From positions 992,001 through 1,056,000 of the forward strand of contig NZ_CP158281.1 in NCBI RefSeq assembly GCF_040256645.1: a stretch of DNA of 64,000 bases, read 5' to 3'. Shown one piece after another: positions 7,852-16,721 of this stretch; the first letter of the stretch is position 1; every line of letters starts with the position of its first letter. The notes beneath the pieces are model-generated. The model did no database searches, had not been told where the DNA came from, and was given only the letters and a program-made list of their open reading frames with translations. A program made the position numbers and the translations under genes. This stretch comes from Brevibacterium sp. CBA3109. GTDB taxonomy: Bacteria > Actinomycetota > Actinomycetes > Actinomycetales > Brevibacteriaceae.

Positions 7852-9280
7852 TTAGGCTTCGGTTTCCTTGTCCTTGCCGTAGTACTCCCAGTGCCACGCT
7901 TCTTGGTTCTTCTGGCCTTCACGAGCCCATGGTGGATGCTCCCACCCGAACTTCTCCGCGTTCTTCTGCATCCACTTGTGCTGCGGAGATCCGAACTTAT
8001 TGATGCCACCTCCGTAGTCGACGGCCAGAGCCCAGCCATGGTTTGACTTGCCCGGAACGGCAGCACGGCCAGGTCCGTACTTCTTGAAGAGGATCTTCTG
8101 TTCGGCGAGATCCCTATAGGCGTCGGTAATCGCGATATCCGAATGGAACTCCTTCTTGTACGCCTTGTTCATCGCAATGAGAGCCTCGGTGGCGTCCTTG
8201 CGGAGGAACTCTTCCTTACTCTTGGGCGTCCAGGGGATCTTCTTGAGCTTGTCGGTCGGAATTTCACCATTCTTGTGCCCGCCCCATGGGCCGGGGTTGT
8301 GACGACCGTCGTCTGGGACATCGCCACCTCCGCCGCCATCTGAACCGCCACCGCCCTCGGTCTCGCAGGTGACGTTAGCGGCGTTGCCATCATCACTGTC
8401 ATCGCTCCCGCCGCCCTTTCCGCCCTTGCCGACAGCATCCTTGGGGTTCCCCTTGGCTTCTGACCGAAATGAGACGTGTGGGTGGTCCTTGTGGTTCTGA
8501 GTGTCACCACCGCGATCAGGCATCTTGCGCCAACCCTCATCGGCGCGTTCGACGTTGTAGATGCGTTGGTACCAAATGACGTATTTGACGTTGAGTGCTT
8601 TGTTGTTGTCGATGACGAACTTCGCGACGTCGTCACCGAGTGCCTTGCCGTCGTTGTTCAACGGGACCATGAAGTCCACGGCGAGACCGGCAGGGTGACC
8701 GTTAGGATCTCGAGATGTGTTGCCAGATCGATATCCACCGACTCCGGTGATGCCGTCGTATTCGTCGTGAATCACCTCGGCGGCTTCTTGAACGTGAGGT
8801 TTTACGTTACCGAGGGGAAGCTTCTTCTTCTGGACGTTGACAGCTCCACCGGCGATTGCCTCATCACTTCCCGTGGAAGCACTGGCGGCCTGTGCTTTGC
8901 TGTCTGACTTCCAGTTCTTCATTTCGTCGAACCACTTCTCCGCCTGCTTGATCCGATTGGGCATGTTCGGTGCCCCGGCTCGTTCCCACTTGTCGTGGAA
9001 GTGCTTCGTCGCAGCTGGAACTGAATCCAGTTCCTTCTTGATCATGTTCTCGAAGATCGTGACGTCGCCTGGATTGTCGCCCTTGGGATCAGACATGAAG
9101 TTCAACTGGACCTCGATCGTCCACCAGTCTTTGCCCTTCGTCTTTCCATAGGCCTTGAGCTTGCTATTACGATTACCTGTCCATTGCCCAAGGCCGAGTC
9201 CACCGGATGAGGATTCGGCCTTTTCGCGCTTCTTCGGTGTCATTTTGTAGGGCGAGTCCATGATGCCCTGAACGCTTGTG
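7852..9280 (-). pseudogene. Multidomain cell-wall hydrolase, 3' part (split by IS3)
   Basis: This is the downstream 476 codons of a peptidoglycan hydrolase cut by the IS at 9281-10617. It begins inside a lysozyme-like domain of phage-tail type (GLGLGQWTGNR). A middle domain follows with HPAGLAVDFMVP and a later HPHVSFR, a LAS-type zinc peptidase pattern. The C-terminal VanY/M15 D,D-carboxypeptidase domain has SNHGWALAVDYGGG and AWHWEYYG as zinc and catalytic signatures. Linkers are Gly/Asp-rich. Joined to 10622-10911 with one target-site copy, it gives one continuous 572-residue frame. An ATG inside this part could still make a fragment, but without a membrane anchor. Confidence 0.85.
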
Positions 9281-9349
9281 TGAGGTTAGCCTCGAATAGT
9301 GGACACCCAAGTTAGCGGGATTTCAGGTCCTGCTGGAAGGATGTTCAAC

Positions 9350-9673
9350 ATGTCAGATCAGAAACGGCAACGCCGCTCTTATACTCCGGAGTACCGCATC
9401 GAGGCCGCGAATCTCGTCATCAGCACAGGTCGGTCGATCGCGGCAGTGGCGAAGGAACTCGGAATCGGTGAGCAGACCTTGGGCACCTGGGTCAAAGCCG
9501 AGAAGGACCGACTCCGTGGCGAGGGCGAATCGACTGGCCCCTTGGGTGAGGACGAGCGGTCCGAACTGTCGCGGTTGCGGCGGGAGAATTTCGAGCTCAA
9601 AGAGGATAATGAATTTTTGGGAAAAGCAGCCTTCTTCGCGTCGAAGCCTCGAAACAAGAGAAGTTCGAACTGA
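9350..9673 (+). CDS. IS3-family transposase OrfA
   Basis: A 107-residue HTH_Tnp_1-type protein: YTPEYRIEAANLVISTG, SIAAVAKELGIGEQTLGTWV as the HTH, then a leucine-zipper-like tail (LSRLRRENFELKEDNEFLGK) for multimerisation. It binds the terminal repeats. ATG 9350 has GGAAGG nine bases upstream. An earlier ATG at 9341 abuts that site. The stop overlaps the orfB ATG at 9673. Confidence 0.9.
   Translation: MSDQKRQRRSYTPEYRIEAANLVISTGRSIAAVAKELGIGEQTLGTWVKAEKDRLRGEGESTGPLGEDERSELSRLRRENFELKEDNEFLGKAAFFASKPRNKRSSN
9619..9625 (+). promoter_or_regulatory. Programmed -1 frameshift heptamer GGGAAAA
   Basis: In the orfA frame the heptamer reads G GGA AAA, the X XXY YYZ arrangement used by many IS3 elements. 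Slipping back one base leads into a continuous frame passing through EKFELMHAEK into orfB, giving the OrfAB transposase. Inferred from sequence pattern only. Confidence 0.55.
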
Positions 9674-10581
9674 TGCATGCGGAGAAGGCGAACTACTCGA
9701 TCCGCCGCATGGCCAGGTTGCTTGGCGTGACGAAGTCCGGGTTCTATGCGTGGATGAAGCGACGCGCGCAAGGCCCGTCGAAGCGGACGAGGATGCAGCG
9801 AGACCTCGATGCCCAGGTCCGTCGGGTCCACACGGCTTCAGACGCTGTGTACGGGGCACCGAGAGTCAAGGCTGGTCTGGAGCGCGAAGACGTGTGTGTT
9901 GATGAGAAGACGGTCGCGAGGTCGATGCGTCGGCAAGGTCTTGAGGGAATCAGTCCGAGACGGTTTCGGCCAGTGACAACGTTGCCGGGCGTGGAGACCT
10001 ATCACATTCCTGACCTCGTGAAACGAGTCTGGGATCAGGGTGAGCTGGATGCAGTATGGATCAGCGACATTACGTACTTACGCACGTGGGAAGGGTTCGT
10101 GTACCTGTGTGTGATCCGGGACGGATGCTCCAGGAGAGTGCTGGGGTGGGCGATGGATGCTCGCCAGGATGGTGACCTCGTGGAGCGAGCATTGCGGATG
10201 GCTCACACTCTGCGATCAATGACTCCTCATGACGTAATTTTCCATGCCGATCGGGGTGCCCAGTACACGTCTGCGCAGTTGCATCAGGCCTCGTCACAGC
10301 TGGGGTTGAAGCAGTCGGTGGGGCGGACTGGGGTGTGCTGGGACAACGCGATGTCCGAGTCGTTCTGGTCGTCGTTGAAGACGGAGTTCTTCGATCGTCG
10401 TGTGTGGCAGACGCGGGCCGAAGCGATGCGTGAGGTCGCGCGGTGGATTGAGGTTGTCTATAACCGGCGACGGTTGCATTCGGCTTTAGGGATGGTGACG
10501 CCGGTGGAGTTCGAAGGGAAGTTCCAGGCTGGTCGGGAGGCTGGTCGGATGGAGAAGGAAGCGTCTACGCAGGCTGCGTGA
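9673..10581 (+). CDS. IS3-family transposase OrfB (DDE integrase core)
   Basis: A 302-residue retroviral-integrase-fold protein. HTH_21 region: AEKANYSIRRMARLLGVTKS. Catalytic triad: Asp in WISDITYLRTW, Asp in IFHADRGAQYTS and Glu in SFWSSLKTEFFD, with the late YNRRRLHSALG motif. It normally functions as the OrfAB fusion that excises and inserts the element. Full length with all catalytic residues present. Confidence 0.92.
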   Translation: MHAEKANYSIRRMARLLGVTKSGFYAWMKRRAQGPSKRTRMQRDLDAQVRRVHTASDAVYGAPRVKAGLEREDVCVDEKTVARSMRRQGLEGISPRRFRPVTTLPGVETYHIPDLVKRVWDQGELDAVWISDITYLRTWEGFVYLCVIRDGCSRRVLGWAMDARQDGDLVERALRMAHTLRSMTPHDVIFHADRGAQYTSAQLHQASSQLGLKQSVGRTGVCWDNAMSESFWSSLKTEFFDRRVWQTRAEAMREVARWIEVVYNRRRLHSALGMVTPVEFEGKFQAGREAGRMEKEASTQAA

Positions 10582-10617
10582 CGTATCTCACGTGTCCACG
10601 AGTTGCGGGGAACCTCA

Positions 10618-10911
10618 TGTGGGATCGACGCCAGATTCTTGAGACCAGTTACCCAGGATTCCCGCGATATTGGTGTTCGACATTCCCTTGTCGGAGAGCA
10701 CCTCGAACACGGCCCGTGCGTGTGCCTTCTCGTTCGGGTCAATGTCACCGATATCGCCGACATCGCCTCCACCATTGCCACCGTCGCTGACCGGTGCGCA
10801 TGCCCCACTCGCAGCCATGAGTCCAAAGAGAATCGGCACGATGACGACGAGGGCGAGGATGCCTGCACCGAGGGTGGCAGCACCGGGGAGGAGCGACTTG
10901 AGTGAGAACAT
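10618..10911 (-). pseudogene. Cell-wall hydrolase, 5' part (split by IS3)
   Basis: The N-terminal 97 codons of the gene continued at 9280-7852. ATG 10911 begins MFSLKSLLPG, then a membrane segment (GAGILALVVIVPILFGLMAA, about residues 13-35), a Gly/Asp linker and the start of the lysozyme-like domain (VFEVLSDKGMSNTNIAGILG, NWSQESGVDPT). An upstream TTG at 10947 is in frame but would place the start within the intergenic hairpin. The topology suggests a membrane-tethered hydrolase that opens peptidoglycan for a conjugation channel. The IS makes it non-functional as a whole. Confidence 0.85.
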
Positions 10912-10930
10912 GGCGGGGGGCCTTTCGGCA

Positions 10931-10967
10931 ATGACCACCGTCCCCAAGGAGCGGGGCCGGTGGTCAT
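10931..10967 (-). promoter_or_regulatory. Intergenic hairpin between surface protein and hydrolase genes
   Basis: ATGACCACCG at 10931-10940 pairs with CGGTGGTCAT at 10958-10967, with an inner CCCC/GGGG pair. It lies between the stop at 10977 and the start at 10911 on the minus strand and has no T-run. It may set the transcript ratio of the two genes or protect a processed end. Confidence 0.45.
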
Positions 10968-10976
10968 CATGGTTGA

Positions 10977-12746
10977 TTACTGATCGTTCTTCTTGCGACG
11001 CAGTACAGCGAAGAGGATGAATCCGCCGATCGTCGCGACGACGAGTGATCCGAGGCTAAAACCGACAGTGACGCCGTTGATGCCCTCACTGGCCGGTTCA
11101 CCGGCCTTGGGCGAACCACCATCGGTGATGACAACTTCGTCGGTCTTATCGGGTGAAGGAGTGGACCTGTCGGCGGGTTTATCGCTGGGGACATCGTCGT
11201 CACCATCGACGAGGGTTGTCTCATCGCGTGGAGCGGGTGACTGGTACTGGTCCTCATCACCCTGCCCGGTCGGCAGATCGGGAACATCGCCAGGAGTGGT
11301 CGGTGCGTTGTCGTCAAGGTTGGAATCATCGGCTATGTCCGGCTGATCCTTGTCCTCGTCTTCCTTGCCCTTGTCGTCACCGCCGTCGTTGCCTGCTTTG
11401 GGTTCGTCTCCATCACTGCCATCAGCCCCGGTGTCGTCAGTGCCTCCACCAGCGGCAGTATCCGAGGTTCCTCCGTTGCTGTCACTATCAGCAGCCGGAG
11501 GAGGATCCTGAGCATCTGCAGTCGCGTCATCGCCGGAGGCATTGGCTTCGGCTTCCCGATCGCCACCAGCAGCAGCGGAGTCATTACCGTCGGCGGTTTC
11601 GGCGCCCTGGTCGTCCTGGTTGCCGCTGGCACCATCAGCTGAGGCGTTGTCGTCGGCAGACGTGCCGCCAGCGTCGTCGGATCCATTGGCACGGCTGCTT
11701 GCATCAGAACTATCGGTATCTGCATCAGACGTGGCGTTGGAATCGTCGCCGTCGGCGGTCACGTTTCCGGAATCGGTGTTGTTGCCGTCGCTGTCTGCGG
11801 TCGCGTCATTGTCTCCGGGTGGGGTCGTTCCTCCACCGTGGACGGTGAACCAGCCGACTACCCAGTCTCCATCGCTGTTCTTGACGAAATATTTGATCGT
11901 CACGGACCCTTCGAATGGCTTGTCGGGAGTGAAGGTCACTGATCCATCAGGCAGCGTCACGAATGTGCCATAGCCGTCGACCCTGGCCACGGGAGAGCGT
12001 TTGCCTGTCTTGGGGTCGACAAGACCAATGGATGTCTGGTCGTAGTCCTCTGGAGGGATCGCAGGCTTGACGGTCACCGGGTCCGAGTTGTCCACGGGGT
12101 ACTCGTGCTCAGAATCGGGCGGGGGAGCCGGGGCCTCGGGGTCGGGCTCTTCGCGGTCGCCTGGGTTCGTGGGGTCGTAGGAGTCTTCATCGGGAGGTTC
12201 CGGCGAATCAGGATCCTCACTCGGTTCATCGGTAGGTTCCTCCGACGGCTCATCAGTGGGTTCGTCGACGGGCACCTCATTGTCTAGCGGACCTTCTTGG
12301 TCTCCATCGTCATTGGCCGGTGTAGGCACCTTCGCTGGTAACGAGGGTTCTGCATCCTTGACCGGTTCCTCGGGCTTCTTCGCAACAGGAGGTTCAACCG
12401 TCGGCTGTTCAGAGACAGGCATCTCAGGCTTCGTTGCAGGCTGTGTACCGACCTTCTCAGACGGAGGAGTGTCCGTGGCCGGTCCTGGACTCTTCGCGGG
12501 CTGGGTATCCACCTTTTCTGGGGTTTCAGGCTCCGGCGTGGCGGACGGTTCAGCCTCTGGCTGTTGAGCTGGCCGGGTTTCGGCTTTGGGGGCTTCGGGT
12601 GCCGGGGCTGGTGCCTCTGTGGGGTGTTCGGTGCTGGACTCATCGGCGTGAGCTATTGAAGTTGCCAGAGTCGTCCCGGACGTTGCGAGCCCGACGGCCA
12701 CAGCTGCGGCAAGAATGCGCCGCTTGGCGGGTGTTGGCTGTGTCAT
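10977..12746 (-). CDS. Secreted surface protein with long low-complexity stalk
   Basis: 589 residues. Signal peptide about 1-34 (RRILAAAVAVGLATSGTTLA, cleavage near AHA). A Pro/Glu/Thr-rich region extends to about 225, then one beta-sandwich-like domain (about 230-310) with SPVARVDGYGTFVTLPDGSV and VTFTPDKPFEGSVTIKYFV, resembling CshA/cadherin-like fibril repeats. A very acidic Asp/Ser/Ala/Asn stretch (about 315-480) and a C-terminal membrane helix (FSLGSLVVATIGGFILFAVL) ending RRKKNDQ follow. There is no LPXTG sortase motif. The design is a cell-surface stalk, plausibly an adhesin for mating contact. It starts in an ATGA overlap with the upstream gene. Confidence 0.7.
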   Translation of the reverse strand: MTQPTPAKRRILAAAVAVGLATSGTTLATSIAHADESSTEHPTEAPAPAPEAPKAETRPAQQPEAEPSATPEPETPEKVDTQPAKSPGPATDTPPSEKVGTQPATKPEMPVSEQPTVEPPVAKKPEEPVKDAEPSLPAKVPTPANDDGDQEGPLDNEVPVDEPTDEPSEEPTDEPSEDPDSPEPPDEDSYDPTNPGDREEPDPEAPAPPPDSEHEYPVDNSDPVTVKPAIPPEDYDQTSIGLVDPKTGKRSPVARVDGYGTFVTLPDGSVTFTPDKPFEGSVTIKYFVKNSDGDWVVGWFTVHGGGTTPPGDNDATADSDGNNTDSGNVTADGDDSNATSDADTDSSDASSRANGSDDAGGTSADDNASADGASGNQDDQGAETADGNDSAAAGGDREAEANASGDDATADAQDPPPAADSDSNGGTSDTAAGGGTDDTGADGSDGDEPKAGNDGGDDKGKEDEDKDQPDIADDSNLDDNAPTTPGDVPDLPTGQGDEDQYQSPAPRDETTLVDGDDDVPSDKPADRSTPSPDKTDEVVITDGGSPKAGEPASEGINGVTVGFSLGSLVVATIGGFILFAVLRRKKNDQ

Positions 12747-14524
12747 TTGGTTGAACCTTTCTCATTAGCGGTGACGACACCGTTGGAGCCGCGCACGAGT
12801 GCGATGCCTTCGCTGGTGTAGCCGATGACACGATCTGGATCGGTATAGGTGTGCTTGTTGAGGTAGTAGGTGCGGTCGGCTCCGGATTCGATGATTGCTA
12901 CCGGCCCCAGCGCGGTAGTGAAATCGTCCGCGGTGGACTGTGCGGCAACAGTTCCGTTGGCGAGGTTGAACGCAGTGTTGCCGATGATTGCCGTCTCGAG
13001 TCCGCGTCCGACTTTCCAATCCTGGGAGGCCGGTGATGCCTCGGCTGCCCCGGTGACCGCACCGTCGTTGGTGAGTGAGTGGACGACGACATAGTTGGTT
13101 CCTTCGACCGACCATTCAGTGACGGCCAGTCCATGACCGGCTGTGATGTGCCGCACGAACGTTGCTCCCTTGGTTGGTGCGGCCAACGTGATCGTGGTTG
13201 CATCATCGTTGTTATCCCCGAAGGGCACGTTCACGAGGCGTGGTTTCCCGGACTCGACTTGGATGAGCGCGTGATCGTCTATGGCCACTGGTAGGAACTG
13301 TGGATTGGACGAGACTGTGACCGGCTCCTTTTCCCCCACCAGTAGTGCTTGGATACCGCCGTCTTTGGTTGTGATCATCGGTGTTGTTCCGGTGACGTTG
13401 AGTTTCTGGTCCTTCCCGACTGGCCACGTTTGAGTTGTGCCCTTTCCTGTGATGATGGTGACGGTCTTATCGGTACGCGCGGCGACTGCCGGTGTGTCTC
13501 CGCTGGTGAACTCTGCCGTGTATTTGATGGGGCCATCGAGTTTCGCCTTCCCGATCACGTCTCCGCTGGTCGTATTCGTCAGGACGAGCTCGCCACTATC
13601 GGGCGTGACATAAGCGACTCCTGCTTTGAACCAGCCGAGTGCTGCGGTCTTGTTGGCTGGCAGTTCCCACAGCTTCTTGTCGTAGCCATCGAGGAGTTCG
13701 GCGTCGGCAGGTTGAGCGATGGGGGCCGGGGTAAACCAGGTGGGTGATGCTGCTGGTTCTGGTTGGCGCGTGGGAGCAAGTTGCAGGAGACCCAGGATGA
13801 GGAGGCCGACGAGGAGTACAGCGACGGCAGCGAGGATGATTGGTGCGCTCTTGGCCCAGTTCGAATCCGGCAGGCGGGGCTTTGGCGAGGCCTGTGCACG
13901 TGGTGATGGCTTCTTCGATGTGGCGGGCTTGATCGTGGCCCACTTGGCTTTGGCACGAGCAATCAGTCGGTCGATTCGTGTTGGGGTATGAGGCTTGGAT
14001 GTGGGCTTGGGCGGAAGCTCGGAGACGGGGGAGAGTTCGACGGTGTCGTCGAAACTCTCTGGTTCGAGGACCAGCGCACGGAAACCGGGGAGTGCGGAGG
14101 TCAGTTCGAAGGAGTCGACGTTGCGGTTGGCCAACGACTGGGCGGCGGCTACGACGGTCGCCAAAGAGGATTTCGCGGCAATAGAACCTTCACCTGGAGT
14201 AATGATCGAGAAGTTGTGGAACTCGATTTGATACGTCGTGGGCGCAGTCTCGCTCGAGGCGAGGAGTTCGAGAGCGGTTGGAGTGACTCGCCAGCGACCG
14301 GCTCGGAAGCAGATGGTGTCGTGTGCATGGACTGGAGCAAGTTCGATGATCGGTTGCCGGTTATGGTGGCGTCGCCGGATGACGGCCAGAGCGGCATCGA
14401 GGGTGGGTTTGGACACGGAGACATTCGACCGGTCTTTGAGAGTGACCTCGGCCGTGACGATCAGCCCGTTTGGGACTGCTTCACCGACTTCGATGTCTGG
14501 GGTCGTATCTGTGGTGTCGTGCAT
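12743..14524 (-). CDS. Membrane-anchored protein with beta-rich extracellular domain
   Basis: 593 residues. A cytoplasmic domain (about 1-170) and a Lys/Pro-rich linker precede one membrane helix (APIILAAVAVLLVGLLILGL, about 232-252). The outer domain of about 330 residues has repeated strand-turn patterns (GWFKAGVAYVTPDSGELVLT, TVTIITGKGTTQTWPVG) that suggest a propeller. No catalytic motif is recognised. It is translationally coupled to the surface-protein gene (4-bp overlap) and precedes the cell-wall hydrolase, so a structural role in the element's transfer apparatus is likely but inferred. Confidence 0.6.
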   Translation of the reverse strand: MHDTTDTTPDIEVGEAVPNGLIVTAEVTLKDRSNVSVSKPTLDAALAVIRRRHHNRQPIIELAPVHAHDTICFRAGRWRVTPTALELLASSETAPTTYQIEFHNFSIITPGEGSIAAKSSLATVVAAAQSLANRNVDSFELTSALPGFRALVLEPESFDDTVELSPVSELPPKPTSKPHTPTRIDRLIARAKAKWATIKPATSKKPSPRAQASPKPRLPDSNWAKSAPIILAAVAVLLVGLLILGLLQLAPTRQPEPAASPTWFTPAPIAQPADAELLDGYDKKLWELPANKTAALGWFKAGVAYVTPDSGELVLTNTTSGDVIGKAKLDGPIKYTAEFTSGDTPAVAARTDKTVTIITGKGTTQTWPVGKDQKLNVTGTTPMITTKDGGIQALLVGEKEPVTVSSNPQFLPVAIDDHALIQVESGKPRLVNVPFGDNNDDATTITLAAPTKGATFVRHITAGHGLAVTEWSVEGTNYVVVHSLTNDGAVTGAAEASPASQDWKVGRGLETAIIGNTAFNLANGTVAAQSTADDFTTALGPVAIIESGADRTYYLNKHTYTDPDRVIGYTSEGIALVRGSNGVVTANEKGSTK

Positions 14525-14614
14525 GCTTCTCCGCCTTGAGGGAATTCCTGGTTTCGGGTGTTGTTCCCCGAAAACTCGGGCGAATGTTTGTCAACGAGGC
14601 AGTTGGCTTGCGCA

Positions 14615-14648
14615 CGAAAACGGCTCCTCACGCGAGTGAGGAGCCGTT
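14615..14648 (-). terminator. Rho-independent terminator of yibE/F operon
   Basis: AACGGCTCCTCAC at 14619-14631 pairs perfectly with GTGAGGAGCCGTT at 14636-14648 around a GCGA loop. On the minus strand the stem is followed by TTTTCG. It lies 14 bases beyond the stop at 14662 and separates the 16.7-14.7 kb operon from the 14.5-7.9 kb one. Confidence 0.85.
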
Positions 14649-14661
14649 CAGGGCGAAGAGT

Positions 14662-15798
14662 TCAGTGTGCGTGGAGCACGGGAGGAGCTGCCTGGGTCGG
14701 GATTCGGGAGAGAAGAAGAGCGAAGGCAGTGGTTGCTGGCATGGTGATGATGATGCCGATGATGCCAGCGAGCATTTGCGTGAGAGTCGTGGCGACGGTG
14801 TCCGTTTGGAGGAACGCCGACAGGGGTTGGTTGTAGGTATGGGCGAGGACAAAGGCCGCGAAACCGGCGCCGACTACCGAGAAGCTGATCGTATAGATCG
14901 CCGACGCTGAGTGGTCCCTGCCGACAGCGAGGGCGGTGGGCAGAATAGATCGCCAGTTCGGGGGTGTTCCTGCGGTGGTATGGGAGAAGACTGTCGCGGC
15001 TTGAGCTGCGGCAATATCGTTGAGAATACCGACGAGCGCGATCAGCAACGCGGCAAGTGATAGTGCCGAGAGGTCAACGTCAAGACTTGTGTAGGTCAAC
15101 GCAGATGCTGACTCATCGGCTGGGCCCAAGTCGAGCCAGGTCGCTAGTAGCGTGCCTGCGAGCATCGCAGTGGCAGCACCACACATGGTCCCGCCCCAGG
15201 CCGCGAGAGTCTTCGTCGACAAACCGTGAGTAAAGAACAGCACGCCGGTGAGGAGGAGGACGATGCTGATGGCGGTATAGAGCAGCGGGGGTCCACCAGC
15301 AGCTATTCCGCCAATGAGAAATGCCCAGACGAACAGCCCCGAGGCCAGGAGTGATGCGATTGCCCGGATTCCTCTTCCGCCTACGACAAGGAGGACGAGG
15401 GCGATGATGATAGTTGCGTAGATGGCGAGCTTCAAGGCGCGGTCGTGGGAGTGGAACGTGTAGACCGTTTCGGAGTCGGTGGTCTCGGAGGCGTAGAGGA
15501 TTGAGCGATTACCGGTAGACGCGTGGGAGAGCCATGCGTCTCGGAAGAGCATGACGTTGACCTGTTGCCCGGTGCTCAGGGTCGCGGTGGCGTCTCCGCA
15601 GGGAACTTCGTCGGTGACGTTTTCGCAGTCAGTGTAGGACACCTCAGTCAGGATGGCGCTCGGGTAGGAAGTCGTGGTGGTGTTGCTGGGGTTCGGCCAC
15701 AGCGCGATGGTGAGGGGAATGAGGGTCACAGCAATGACCACGACAACCGCTGTGGCAAGGCGGGTGCCGTGGTCAAGGCAGGTCAGCAGCGTCTTCAT
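14662..15798 (-). CDS. YibE/F-family membrane protein
   Basis: 378 residues from ATG 15798, which overlaps the stop of the upstream gene (ATGA). The longer frame to 15906 reads through that gene and is not used. An N-terminal helix, an extracytoplasmic domain with two Cys (TDCENVTDEVPCGDATATL) and about seven further membrane helices match the YibE/F (PF07907) layout, including TYTSLDVDLSALSLAALL and LVGILNDIAAAQAATV. The molecular function of YibE/F proteins is unknown. Here it is paired with a thioredoxin-fold protein within the mobile element. Confidence 0.75.
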   Translation of the reverse strand: MKTLLTCLDHGTRLATAVVVVIAVTLIPLTIALWPNPSNTTTTSYPSAILTEVSYTDCENVTDEVPCGDATATLSTGQQVNVMLFRDAWLSHASTGNRSILYASETTDSETVYTFHSHDRALKLAIYATIIIALVLLVVGGRGIRAIASLLASGLFVWAFLIGGIAAGGPPLLYTAISIVLLLTGVLFFTHGLSTKTLAAWGGTMCGAATAMLAGTLLATWLDLGPADESASALTYTSLDVDLSALSLAALLIALVGILNDIAAAQAATVFSHTTAGTPPNWRSILPTALAVGRDHSASAIYTISFSVVGAGFAAFVLAHTYNQPLSAFLQTDTVATTLTQMLAGIIGIIITMPATTAFALLLSRIPTQAAPPVLHAH

Positions 15799-16094
15799 GC
15801 GCTCAGTTCTTGAGAATGACTGGGGGAATGGACTGCTGGTGATGGCGCGGCAGCCCGCTCGACCGCGATGGTCTGGGCGATCTTGTCTGGCCGGAGACCC
15901 GACCATGAATCGGTTGGCGTTTCGACGTAGGGAGCTTGGCTATGGCCTGCAGCTTTGATCTCTTTGAGCTTGTCGAGATTCTCCGGTGCAGAGAGATCCT
16001 TGATGTTGGGCGGGAAACCAGCACCTTTGAAGAAGCTGATCGTGCTTTCGCACTTGCCGCATTGTGGGGCTGTCCACACGGTGATGTTGGACAT
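15795..16094 (-). CDS. Glutaredoxin / NrdH-like redox protein
   Basis: 99 residues from ATG 16094, behind GAGGAGGAACCC. The thioredoxin fold begins with ITVWTAPQCGKCESTISFF, containing the CxxC pair (CGKC). The middle has APYVETPTDSWSGLRPDKIA, with the Pro-Tyr and the S/WSGLRPD end typical of NrdH and glutaredoxins. The 20-residue tail is Ala/Pro/His-rich. It probably reduces disulfides in the cytoplasm. Coupling to the two-Cys YibE/F protein hints at a shared redox role, but NrdH-like electron supply is also possible. Confidence 0.75.
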   Translation of the reverse strand: MSNITVWTAPQCGKCESTISFFKGAGFPPNIKDLSAPENLDKLKEIKAAGHSQAPYVETPTDSWSGLRPDKIAQTIAVERAAAPSPAVHSPSHSQELSA

Positions 16095-16139
16095 GGGTTC
16101 CTCCTCAGTCGGGATTGTCATGGTCGTCACCTCGGGTCG

Positions 16140-16721
16140 TCATTCTGATTCGTCGGGGTTCGAGTCGTGCGGGTTTTCGGCCACAATGCGTTCGCTCTTA
16201 TCGCGTTTCGCTTCCTGCTCAGCGCCGTCGATGACGAGAGTGTAGAACTCTTCCTGGCCGTAATCGTTGTCCTTGCGGATTCCGTAGGACAACGTATTGG
16301 CCCACCACCCTGCCCAGGTCAGAGCCTGCGCTGCGGAGAGAACGTCATCGTGGTTGTCGGGATATTCAGTGTCGTCTCCGAGGAGTGTGGAGAGAACCGT
16401 GTACCGGTCCCGGCGCGCACTGTCGACGAGACCGGATGAGACCATGCGGTCGGTGCCTTCGAGGGCGGCAAGGTCATGCTCGGTCTCGAAAGCTTCGGTA
16501 TCGAGCATGAGCTGGTTGAGGAAGCTCTCGGTGTCTGTTGCACGCTGTTTCTTGAAGCAGCTGGGGCAGATCATTCCGTTCTGGTCTTTGCCTGCTTTGG
16601 TGGCGTAGAAGTCCGATCGGGCAGCCTGTGCTCGCCTTGATGGTGGAACTTTTGAAAGGTCGGTGCTGGCGGAATGGCCGCACTTGTATTTGACGGGGTA
16701 GTGGGTGGGAATCTTGCTCAT
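16140..16721 (-). CDS. Hypothetical protein with possible Zn-binding Cys/His motifs
   Basis: 193 residues from ATG 16721 (AAAGGAACCGTG upstream). The longer frame to 16955 has no signal and is discarded. Near the N-terminus KYKCGHS and MICPSCFKKQ form a C-x-H plus C-x2-C arrangement consistent with a treble-clef or ribbon zinc site. The remainder is helical and charged with AQALTWAGWWANTLS. It is the first gene of the operon with the redox protein and YibE/F. The family is not recognised, and the element context suggests an accessory protein. Confidence 0.55.
   Translation of the reverse strand: MSKIPTHYPVKYKCGHSASTDLSKVPPSRRAQAARSDFYATKAGKDQNGMICPSCFKKQRATDTESFLNQLMLDTEAFETEHDLAALEGTDRMVSSGLVDSARRDRYTVLSTLLGDDTEYPDNHDDVLSAAQALTWAGWWANTLSYGIRKDNDYGQEEFYTLVIDGAEQEAKRDKSERIVAENPHDSNPDESE

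Larger units (their letters stand above)
9281..10617 (+). mobile_element. IS3-family insertion sequence, complete
   Basis: A 1,337-bp element. Both ends begin TGAGGTT and share GTGGACAC 18 bases in; the two 26-bp ends match at about 20 positions. It is flanked by TGTG at 9277-9280 and 10618-10621, a 4-bp target duplication. It carries orfA and orfB in overlapping frames with a -1 slippery heptamer, as usual for IS3. Intact ends and frames suggest recent insertion and possible mobility. Confidence 0.92.
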
